Source: Euleptes europaea
Lineage: Eukaryota > Chordata > Lepidosauria > Squamata > Sphaerodactylidae
Reading direction: 5' to 3'
Length of the DNA stretch: 64,000 nucleotides
NCBI RefSeq assembly: GCF_029931775.1
Contig: NC_079324.1
Coordinates: 60,953,268 to 61,017,267, forward strand
The notes under the pieces were generated by a model. That model was not told where the DNA came from. It did no database searches and worked only from the letters and a program-made list of their open reading frames with translations. Positions 31,578 through 43,500 of the stretch are shown here, one piece after another (within the stretch, counting starts at the first letter, position 1; each line of letters opens with the position of its first letter). The translations under genes were made by a program, and so were the position numbers.

Positions 31578-34500
31578 CTACCTATCTACCTACCTACCTA
31601 CCTACCTACCTATCTTTATTAGGTTTTTTAGTCGCTGCTCACCCAGGGGGTCTCCTGGCAACTTACAACACTTAAAAACAACTTCATAATAAATAAGTTA
31701 AAAACCAACACAAATCAGATAATACGTATACAATATTAAGATACCACTATCGAACTAGCTCAGAACATCTGGTTAACCCCCAAAAGCCAACCTGAACAAT
31801 TTGGCATTACAAGCCCTTCGGAAACAAAGCAAGTCCTGCAGGGCGCGAAAGTCATCAGAGACTGTGTTCCACAGGGTAGGGGGCCATCACTGAGAAGGCC
31901 CTTCCCCTGGCAACAGGTAACAGAACCATCCTGTTGAGTGTACAGTTTGCAGAGCCCATTTTGGCTCCTGCTTGTGGGGTTAAAGAAATAAAAATCCAGG
32001 CAGTTCTGAAATCGCGCTTTGTCACATGTGCCTTTTGTGTGAGCCAATTCTAAAGCGGAGGTCGACGGAGCATTAGAAGAGGCCTTTGTGGTGTTGGGGG
32101 TGGGGGGTGTTCAGCGTCTTTTATGCTTTTGCTACCTGCAGTTCTTCCTCTGTAGCTTCCAGATAAGACAACCATGTGCTCTTCTGATAACAACTGCACG
32201 AAAGGACACACCAGCACTCACAGCAACGGTAAGTTTTAGATAAAAAGTGGGCTCCATCTTTTGTTCTGTTTTTTTTGGTAGTAAAAACGTGTTCAGAAGA
32301 AAATCTTAGTAAGAATCCAGTGCTTTAGGGTGCTCAGAACACTTAATATGCAGTCTCTCAATATGTACATATTGTTTTAAAATATTTCCTTCCATGCTCA
32401 GTTTACCGTCAGTCGCACAGTGAAGATCCTTGTGCTGTAGTAGCAGCTGCTGCTAAAGCAATATTTTTTTTTAAATCTGCACATACCGGTAGATCTCCAG
32501 TGGCTAATCAGAAGCCCTGCTGAGCAAAAGCCCCACCCGTTTCCTAAAAATACTTGATAGGAGCCAAGAAAGGTACTGGAGGGTGCCATGGTGCCCTTGG
32601 GCATGATGTTGCGGACCTCTGGTCTAAGGAAACTTCATCGGTCTGTTTGCAAGTTGTTGTGCTCGGGCTGCCAAGCCTCCAGTGGGGGCGAGGAATACCC
32701 AGTCTCCAGGTTCCATTGCCCACTACCACTTAAAGTGGTGGCAGGAGATATTTTTTTTTTAATGCAGCCTTGTGTACTTGCCAGAAGTGACAAAGGGTAG
32801 TTCTAGGAATTGATGGAAACTCTATGACTTCTCCTGTGAGGTTGCACCCCCCCCCCCAACTCTTCCTAGCCTCAGCCGACTGCAATATGGAGATGGTCTT
32901 GGCCTGCCTTACAAGCTTGTTTATATCTGAGGGTAGGGGCCGTGGCTCAGTGGTAGAGCATCTGCTTTGCATGCAGAAGGTCCCAGGTTCAATCCCCGGC
33001 ATCTCCCGTTAAAGGGACCAGGCAAGTAGGTGATGGGAAAGACCCCTGCCTGAGACCCTGGAGAGCCACTGCTGGTCTGAGCAGACAATACTGACTTTGA
33101 TGGACCCAGGGTCTGATTCAGTATAAGGCATCTTCATATGTTTGAGGAGGGTCTGTGGGTCAGTAGTAGAGCATCTGCTTGGCATGCAGAAGGTCCCAGG
33201 TTCAATCCCCAGCATCTCCAGTTAAAGGGACTAGGCAAGTAGGTGATGTGAAAGACCTCTCTACCTGAGACCCTGGAGAGCTGCTGTTGGTCTGAGCAGA
33301 CAATACTGACTTTGATGGACCAAGGGTCTGATTCAGTATAGGGCAGCTTCATGTGTTCATCTATATGTGTGGCAGAATGTAAGCAAGTTTACTGAGCTCA
33401 GTGGGCCTTCCTCCCAAGAAAGCAGACTCTCTTGTTCTATCTCTGCAGGCGTTCAAACTGGGAAATGTGCCGTGTACGAAGGCCTCAATAAAACCTGTGA
33501 GATTTTTGGGTGGTGTCCTGTGGAGGATGACTCAGTCATACCCAAGTGAGTGAAAAGCTGTGGAGATCGTTGAGAGTGATTCTGAAACATCTCTGGGAGT
33601 GGAGAGGTGGCTACCGGACAGTTTGACCGAAGACTCATGCATTTGTCTGTCTTCCCCCAAACTGTTTGCCAACTTAGCCATCACTGACATGAGATCTTGT
33701 TGTATTGTTTCTCAGTCAACCCCTCTGCCTGGAGGATTCCAGCATGGAAGCAACTCACTAAAAATGTTAGATGCCAGTCACAGCGGCTCTCTTGGCTAGT
33801 AACGGCAGCCACTTTCTTTGGTTTTTCTCCCCACCCCTGCCCCTACCCTCAATCCTTCTAGGCCCGCTTTCCTCAAGGACGCTGAAAACTTCACCCTACT
33901 TGTCAAGAACAACATCTGGTATCCCAAGTTCAGCTTCTCTAAGTATGTATGCCTCTCTGACCTCTCTGGGCTGAGGTGCCGGGGGTGTGTGTGTCTCTGG
34001 GGCTCTCTCTTCTCTTGCTCAGAGAAAACCCAAACTCGAAACAACTTGCCTAACCCAGTTCCAATCTGAAATGCCCGTTTGATGGGGTATAGACTTGTTT
34101 TGGCGAGCCACGAGCAGCTGTGGCTCACTGGCAGAGCGCTGTGAAAATAGTTCCTGGTTCAGGGGTTCACTAGGGAGGGGCCGTGGCTCAGTGGTCGAGC
34201 ATCTGCTTGGCATGCAGAAGGTCCCAGGTTCAGTCCCCGGCATCTCCAGTTAAAGGGACTAGGCAAGGAAGTGATGTGAAAGACCTCTGCATGAGACCCT
34301 GGAGAGCCATAGAGAGGGGCTGTGGCTCAGTGGTAGAATATCTGCTTGGCATGCAGAAGGTCCCAGGTTCAGTCCCCGGCATCTCCAGTTAAAAGGACTA
34401 GCCAGGCAGGTGATGGGAAAGACCTCTACCTGAGACCCTGGAGAGCTGCTGCCGGTCTGAGTAGACAGTACTGACTTGGATGGACCCAGGGCCTGATTCA

Positions 34501-37500
34501 GTAGAAGGCAGCTTCATGTGTTCATGCATTCAAACTAGCTAGCCACAAAAGCATCAGCTCTGTACGCAGAAGGTCCCGGGTTTCAATCCCGGCGTCTCCA
34601 CTTAAAGCAAAGGGCCCCAGCCGGTAGGCAGTGGGAAACTCTAGTTCAGGAGTCCCCAACACGGGGACCGGGGGTGCATTGGGGCCTGCCGACACCTTTC
34701 CTGAAGCCTGCTAAGTGTTTTTAGGAAGTGGGCAGGGCCAGGTGGGGCTTTTGACCACCAAGGCTTCTGATTGGCCACTGGAGATTTGATTGACTGTGCA
34801 GGTTTCTTAAAACGTTGGTTTGACAGCAGCTGCCACCACAGCACAAAGGATTTTTATTGGGCGACTGAAGGTAAGTGACAGCAGCCGCTTTGTGGCTGGC
34901 TCCGCCTCCTGCAGCAGCCATTTTATGGCAGTAGGGTTGCCAGGTTCCTCTTTGCCACCGGTGGGAGGTTTTGGGGGCGGAGCCTGAGGAGGGCGGGGTT
35001 TGGGGAGGGGAGGGACTTCAATGCCATAGAGTCCAATTGCCAAAGCGGCCATTTTCTCCAGGGGAACTGATCTCTTATGGGCTGGAGATCAGTTGTAATC
35101 GCAGGAGATCTCCAGCTAGTACCTGGAGGTTGGCAACCCTATATGGTAGCCATTTTGTGACTGAGCCAAAATATCAAAGGTGCCCACAGGCTCATAAAGG
35201 TTAGCCACTGCCAGCCTGAGTAGACAAGGCTGACCTGGAGGGACCAAGGGTCTGACTCAGGGCAAGGCAGCTTCCTGTGTTCACTGAGCAAGCCAGGTGG
35301 AACAGGAGGGGCATTTGAGGATGGAGATGGTACGAGAGTTAAAGAAGAAGAGGAGTTGGTTTTTATATGCCGACTTTCTCTACCCCTTAAGGAAGACTCA
35401 AACTGGCATACAATTACCTTCCTTTCCCCTCCCCACAACAGACAGACACACTGTAGGTAGGTGGGGCTGAGAAAGCGTGACTAGCCCAAGGTCACCCAGC
35501 TGCCTTCCTGTGTAGGAGTGGGGAAACAAATCCAGTCCACCGGATTAGCCTCCGCCGCTCATGTGTAGGAGTAGGGAATCAAACCCGGTTCTCCAGATCA
35601 GACTTCACTGCTCCAAACCACCACTCTTAACCACTACGCCACACTGGCTGTCAGAGGGGAGCTAATGAGGGCAGGGGAGTCAGATTGAATTGTAGCGAGT
35701 CAGCTGCGGACTGAAAGGTTGTTGGGGGTCAATCGAACAGGCTACTAGCATTAAACAGGATCACAGTAATTCCAGTAGCTGCCCAGCGAAGATGCCGTCT
35801 GGTTTGTTAAAAAATCTGGCAAGTGGATGAATTTGTAACCCTGACAAAATCATCATTTTGTGCTGAAGATGATTGAGCTGGGGGGGGGGGGAGAGAGAGC
35901 TGCCTGATTAGTGGGGGTTTTTTTTTAGTCAGTTGCATCCAGCTCACAATTTAACCCATACTCGTGTGTGTGTGTGTGCGTGCGTGTGTGTGTGTGTGTG
36001 TGTGAAGTGCCATCAAGTCGCTTCCGACTCATGGCGACCCTATGAATCAATGTTCTCCCAAACATCCTGTCTTTAACAGCCTTGCTCAGGTCTTGCAAAC
36101 TGAGGGCCATGGCTTCCTTTATAGAGTCGATCCGTCTCTTGTTGGGTCTTCCTCTTTTCCTGCTGCCTTCAGCTTTTCCCAGCATGATTGTCTTTTCCAG
36201 TGACTCCTGTCTTTTCATGACGTGACCAAAGTACGACAGCCTCAGTTTAGTCATTTTAGCTTCTAGGGTCAGTTCAGGCTTGATTTGGTCTATAACCCGC
36301 TGGTTTGTTTTTTTGGCGGTCCAGGGTCCATACTTAGGATGCCAGTTTTGGGGCAGGGTGGTGATGTTATCGGCATTAAGTAAAATACTTAGGGATTTTT
36401 TTTTGCTCATCCTAATCCTGGAATTTCTTCTCTCTCACTCTTCTAGGCGAAACGTTCTTCCCACCATCAGTAAAACATACCTCAGCTCTTGCAAGTACCA
36501 CCCTCAGACAGATCCCTTTTGCCCGATTTTCCGCCTCCGCGATATGGTAGATGCCGCCGGGCAGGACTTCCAAGAGATGGCTGTTGAGGTTGGTGAGATG
36601 GGAGGGGGGCGGGCCACACCTGCTGCTCACCCTTCCTCCCTAAGAAAGCAGGGCTGCATTTAGTTTTTAGAGCTGATATTTCTAGAAACGTAATTGTTTT
36701 TATGCCAGGATCCATAAAAAATTCCATAAACCATATGATGAAAATGCCTGTTGTTTTAAAACTGAGTCCTTGAATTTGACATATAAAAGAAAAAATGTAG
36801 AAGTCCTAATACTCTTACAAATGGCTGCTAGCCATGTTGGCTAAATGGAGACTCCATGGTCAGAGGTAGTGTATCACTGAATACCATTGCTGGAAAGTAA
36901 CAATACAGGAAGCTTTGGCTTCCATGCCCGTTGGGTTCTCAGGAGGCTTCTGGCTGTCTTCTGGTGGGGAAAGAAGTGGTTGGAATAGATGGATCTATCT
37001 TGTGGTCCAGCAAAGATGTTTTTTCGTTCTTTACTATAGATTTTGCAATGCTTAATTCTGTCCAAGCGGCTTGCAACAAGAGAACCAAACCGAGCAAGAC
37101 AGTCAGTATTTGGAGGAGGCTGGATTATAGAACTCTTCTTTGTAAGAAGGTTCTATTTCCCCAAATAGCTGGAATTCCTTACATCTGTCATGCCCCATTC
37201 AGGCAATATTTGTTCATTTTTTTAGTACGTATTTACTTAGTAAATATATTCCTGGCCTCTTTATTATCGGTACTGTTCACAGTGGCTTACATCAACAAGA
37301 ATAACAGCAGGAAGGGATACGGATGTTAAAAACAAGAGAGACTAAAAACAGAGAGAGAATTCCAAAGCCAGCATGGTGTAGAGGTTAAGAGCGGTGGTTT
37401 GGAGCTGTGGACTCTTGATTCGGAGAACCGGGTTTGATTCCCCACTCCTACACATAAGCAGTGGAGGCTAATCTGGTGAACTGGATTTGTTTCCCCACTC

Positions 37501-40500
37501 CTACACATGAAGCCAGCTGGGTGACCTTGGGCTAGTCACACTGTCTCAGCCCCACCTACCTCCCAGGGTGTCTGTTGTGGGGAGGGGAAGGGAAGGTGAT
37601 TGTAAGCCTTAAGTGGTAGAGAAAGTCGGCATATAAAAACCAACTCTTCTTCTTCAAAGCAGCATTTTTTATTTTTTTTAAAAGTCATAACATTCAAAGA
37701 ACAGCAACTAATTTTAAAAAATTACAAGTAGGAAATGTAATATAAAGCCCTTCTGTTCTAAGTCTTAGCGATCTGGCGCTATTCCTCTTTGTCTTTACAG
37801 CTGCCCTGTAAGGTAGGCAAGCCATGTGCTCAAGGCCAGCTCAGTGAGTTACATGACCAAGCAGGGATTTGAACTGGAGTCCAGGCCCAGCACTTGATCT
37901 GTTGTGCTTGTTTGTCTTTGGCAAAACAGAAGGCTCAACATAACCAGCCCCGTTAACCTGGCACCACTATGTGGCTGCTGATGCGTGCCAGAAGCTCTGC
38001 TCTGTTTCTGGTTTGCTGTACAGAAGGGCTCTTACAATGCCGTGGCATATGGACATAAGAAACGTCCTGCTGGATCAGACCAAAGTCCATCAGGTCCAGC
38101 AGTCTGTTCACACAGGGGCCAACCGGGTGCCTCTAGGGAGCCCACAAACAAGATGACTGCCGCAGCATTGTCTTGCCTGTGTTCCAAAGCACCTAATATA
38201 TTTGGCATACTCCTCTGATCCTGGAGAGAATAGGTATGCATCATGACTAGTATCCATTTTTACCAGTAGCCACGAATAGCCCTCTCCTCCATGAACACGT
38301 CCACTCCCCTCTTAAAGACTTCCAAGTTGGCAGCCATCCCCACATCCTGGGGCAGGGAGTTCCACACTTTAACTATGCCTTGTGTGAAGAAATTCTTCCT
38401 TTCTGTGAAGATGGCTTTCTGTGTCATCTTCAAAGATTGCTTAGGGCAACATGGATCCAGATCTCATTGGGTTGGTGGGGAGAGATCGGCTATGAGATCT
38501 GGAATAGTGGCATCTTGCCAAATGCCATGCAATGCCTTCCACGTGGCAGCAACGTTGAGAGACCTGGCTCTGCGCATGCGCACCCTCTCCCTCCAGGCCC
38601 TCATTAGCAGCCACTTGTTTGTATTAACTATTACCCAGCTGCCCTTGCGCAAACGTGGCTGCCTGGCAGGCGTTCCGGCCTGTCGAGAGCGTGATTAACC
38701 GAGTCAATATTTGACTTGTTCTCTCTTCTTACAATCCAAGATGCAATCGCAACAACTACTTTTTGCTTCCACTCACGTTGCCCTACTGTGCTCTTTGTCC
38801 AAACTGGGCAGACCCTAGATCTAAAGTAATACCAAAGGGCACCTTGGTATTACTTTAGGCAAACCTTCCTTTCCCCTTCTCCCCCCTCCCCAGCCCACCC
38901 TTGTCGGTCACACAGCCCTGCTTTATGGGGCTGTTGAAGAGATGAATGGGGGGGAAATGTAGATATAGCCCTTGAAATGTTTTTGCAAGTATCTGCAGGT
39001 GCCCTCTCGAAGCATCTTCAAACATTGCTGTTGCATTAATTCCTTTTAGGGAAGAAAGGGGACCAATGGAGATCCATTCATAAAGAGCAGGGGTCCCCAA
39101 CATGGTGCCTGTGGGTACCACGGCGCACACTAACACCTTTGCTGGTGCCCGTCAGATGTTTTTAGAAAGTGGTGGGGCCAGGTGAGGCTCTTGCCTAGCA
39201 AGGCTCCAGAGTGGCCTTTGGAGATTTGATTGGCTGTGCAGATTTTTAAAAACATTGCTATGGGAGCAACTGCCATCATAACAGAAAGATCTTCATTATA
39301 TGACCGAGAGGGAGGGGCACCTTGGCCATCTTCTGGGCATGGAGTAGGGGTCACTGGGGGTGTGAGGGGGGAGGTAGTTGTGAATTTCTTGCATTGTGCA
39401 GGGGGTTGGACTAGATGACCCTGGGGTCCCTTCCAACTCTGATTCTATAATTCTAGGTAAGCTATGGTAGCCATTGTGTGGCTGACCACCTCCAGTAGAA
39501 AAGAGCAAGAGTCTAGTAGCACCTTAAAGACTAACAAAATTTCTGGCAGGGTATGAGCTTTCCTGAGCCACAGCTCACTTCTTAGGATACCGCTAGAGCC
39601 TCCAGTGGCAGCCATTGTGTGGCTGTGCCCATCACAGAATTCTAAAGGTGCCCACAGGCTTGAAAGGCTGGCGACCCTGAGATAGAGCCTTTTGGATCAA
39701 CCCCCCCAGTGTCCCTGCTTCCCAGCAGCCTACTCTGCATCTGTCGCCCCCCACTGTGATCCGGGGGCCACAGTGGGGCACCCCAAGACCAAAACCAACA
39801 TCCTTTCTTGTAGCAAAATCTGAAACTGCCCAAACCTAACATAACCCAAAGCCCTACCTGCCCGCCCCCAAAAAAACCAACCCTGTTTTGACTCTCTTTC
39901 TGAAGGATGAGCAGAACGGCACCAGATGTACCTCACGGGGGAGGGGGAGTTCCACCCTCTTGGTGCCACCACCCAAAAGGCCCTCCAGGGGCATGGCACA
40001 AAGCGAAGATCCTCCCAGTGACCTTGGTACAGGCAGTCTTTTGGGCAGCCCTGTCTATAGGCGAACTTAACTATCCCGGATGCGGGGGGGCTTGGGGGGT
40101 ATTTTCTTTGGGATTTAACTTGGACGCATCGCTGCATCCAGGGTGGAGTGATGGGGCTGCAGATCAACTGGGACTGTGACCTGGACAAACCTGCTTCTCG
40201 CTGTGTGCCCAAGTACAGCTTCCGGCGCATCGACAACAAGGATTCTTCCCACACTGTCTCTCCAGGAAACAATTTCAGGTCGGGTGACGTGATAAGCAAA
40301 TGTACAGGCTTGGTGACCCTCTCACTCTCACACAATCTGGGAATAACAGTCTTCAGGTTGTCCCGTTGGGAACAAGTTTTTAGACCTGAAGACTGCAAAA
40401 GATAACAGGGTTTGACTATGTGGCATGTGCCTGCTGAAATCTCCAAAGCCGGTGTAGTGGTTAAGAGCGGTGGAGTCTGATTTGGAGAAACGGGTTGGAT

Positions 40501-43500
40501 TCCCCACTCCTCCACATGAGCGGTGGAGGCTAATCTGGTGAACTGGATTTGTTTCTCCACCCCTACACATGAAGCCAGCTGAGTGACCTTGGGCTAGTCA
40601 CAGCTCTGTTAGAGCTCTCTCAGCCCCACCTACCTCACAGGGTGTCTGTTGTGGGGAGGGGAAAGGAAGGGGAAGCCGGTTTGAGTCTCCCCTTAAGTGG
40701 TAGAGAAAGTCGGCATATAAAAACCAAACTTTCTTCTTTTTAACATTTGGCTCCCTCCACATGGCTTGTAGTAAAATACTTTATGTAAATATTTGCTGAT
40801 GTACCTTTCTTGAAAACTTGGGTTATTGTTGTGTGGGTTTTCTTTTCCCATAAAGTCTTAATACACACACCCTGGATATAGACAGGGAGAAGTCTGTGCT
40901 GAGACATGGTTTTTGGGCACATGCTGAAATCCAGGGTTGGCTACTGCAGCGATAAATGGCCCAGGCTAGCCTGATCTCATTGGATCTTGGAAGCTAAGCA
41001 GGGTTGGCCCAGGTTAGCACTTGGACGGGAGACCACCACAGAAGTCCAGGGTCACGATGCAGAGGCAGGCAATGGCAAACCTCCTCTGTATGTCTTTTGC
41101 CCTGACCTGGATGGCCCAGGCGAGCCCTTTCTCATCAGATCTCAGAAGTCAAGTTGGCAGTGGTTAGTATTTGGGTGGGAGACCACTAAGGAAGTCCAGG
41201 GTTGCTATGCAGAGGCAGGCAATGGCAAACCGCCTCTGTTCGTCTCTTGCCTTGAAAACCCTACGAGGTTGCCTTGTGTGTGACTGGATTGCACCACCAG
41301 TGATAAAGGAGACATGATTATGTCTAGTGAGGTTTTTTAACTGTTCTTGGGAGGCTCCTTCTCAAGGTTTTTCTGTGAGCAGTTCAAGCATGGCAGGTGA
41401 GCTTCCCTGAAAGATGGGTGAGCTTCAGGTATGTCTTGGGGGGCCTGTATGAGGATTCTCAGGCACACTTCAGCAGCCAGCGTGGTGTGGTGGTTAAGAG
41501 CGGTGGAGTCTGATCTGGAGAACCGGGTTTGATTCCCCACTCTGGTGAACTGGATTTGTTCCCTCACTCCTACGCATTAAGTCAGCTGGGTGACCTTGGG
41601 CAAGTTACAGTTCTATTACGAGCTCTCTCAGCCTCACCTACCTCCCAGGGTCTCCCTTAAGTGGTAGAGAAAGTCGGCATATAAAAACCAACTCTTCTTC
41701 TGAGCAGTGGTTCCCTGAAGATGTAGCCAGTTTGAAAGCCACTGATCTATACCACTTTACCTAGCTCACAGGTACTGCTTGGCAGTCTGGCTAGCTTCAT
41801 AACCAGCTGAACTTTTTGTTTGTTTGTTTGTTTATTTCCTCTTTTCAGGTTTGCAAAATATTACCAGACTGCTGAGGGAGAGGATTCCCGGACGCTCATT
41901 AAGGCCTATGGCATTCGCTTTGACATCATGGTGTTCGGGAAGGTAGCTTTCCTAGCAACTGAGACGTAGGAGCTGTGCTGGCTGCTTCTAACAGTGACCA
42001 TGGCCTCGTGGCTTCCCCATTGCAGTGATAGCAGAAATGGCAGCTAGTGGAATTTTGCCTCCTATGCAAACCCCAAAGGCCCAGGAGCATCCTAGGGGTC
42101 TGGTCCTGGCAATCCTCAGCCCCTCGGCTCTGTACACGCCTTAGGCCTTGTTCTGTTGTCCCTCTCTCTACCTTCTGCCCCCTCTCCCAGATTGCCTCTT
42201 GGCTCTCTAATTCATAGGCTTCTACCTTGTGAAGCATCTTCTGGTCAACTTTCCAGCCTTTCTTTAGTCCCATGCAGCTTTAGAGAGCCAGCATGGTGCA
42301 GTGGTTGGGAGCGGTGGACCTAATCTGGAGAACCGGGATTGATTCCCCACTCCTCCACATGAGCAGCAGACCCTAATCTGGAGAACGGGGTTGGTTTCTT
42401 CACTCCTCCATGAAGCCAGTTGGGTGACCTTGGGCAAGTCACTTTCTCTCAGCCCCACCTACCTCACAGGGTGTCTGTTGTGGGGAGGGGAAGGTGATTG
42501 TACGCCAGTTTGATTCTTCCTTAAATCGGCATATAAAAACCAACTCTCCTTCTCCTCCTCCTTCTTGTTAATATGCTCTCAGTCCCTGCTAAACCAACAA
42601 CAGTTTCCTCCTTGTAGAAGCTGGATTGTGAGCCTTGTTGGATAGCTTTGGTCCCTGTGGCCTTGGACTGCTTTGCCCCACCATGCCTGGCCAGCCAGTC
42701 TGTGGCAGCATCTGCAAAGGCAAAGCTCACGGGTGATCTTGGGCCAGTTGCCGTCTCTTGGCCTAACCATCCTCACAGGGTTGATGTGAGGATAAAATTG
42801 AGGAAGGGGAGGGAAGAAAATGTGTGTCCCCTTGAGCTCCTTTGAGGATTCAAAAATCTAACTAGACGAACTGGCAACCTGTAAGCGGGCATCATTTGGA
42901 AAGGGGGCAGTAATTGCCAGTCTTCCCCTGTAAGACTCTGTACAGACATGAGCAGGAAAACTCCTCTCTCTCTTTTTTCCGTCCCTTTTAACTGACTCTC
43001 AGCTGCACTCAACATTCTGTGCCTCCTTTAGTCTGCTCAGTCTTCACTGGGTCATCTTTAAGGATTTTGTTCCTTTTTTAAAATTTACTAAATCATATTT
43101 TTCTACAGGTTTGGTGGTGGTGGTGGGGAACTCCTCAGATACATAGCAACTCCACCTCGTCTGTGGGTGGCGTTTTCACTACTGTCTTAACACGAGGACA
43201 GCTCCTTTACATTTTATTTATTTAAAATATATTTGTACCTTGCATTTCTCCAAGAGAGCTCAAGGCAACTTACAAGAATGCCAAATAGCATCCGTGAGAC
43301 AGTAAGATCAGTGTCGTAATAATGTTACGGGGGCCAGAGCTTCTTGGGTGCACGCTTATTTGGACATGTTTATCTGTATTTCTTAGGCAGGAAAGTTTGA
43401 CATCATTCCTACAATGATTAACATTGGATCCGGCCTAGCTCTCTTTGGTGTGGTAAGTGTTGTCTTCTCTTTCGTGTGATACTGTGGTTAGAATGTCAGA

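Noticed and set aside
32932-33140. tRNA-Ala gene
   Set aside because: A tRNA-like head is followed by a conserved non-tRNA body and repeated at least nine times; no intact cloverleaf 3' half.
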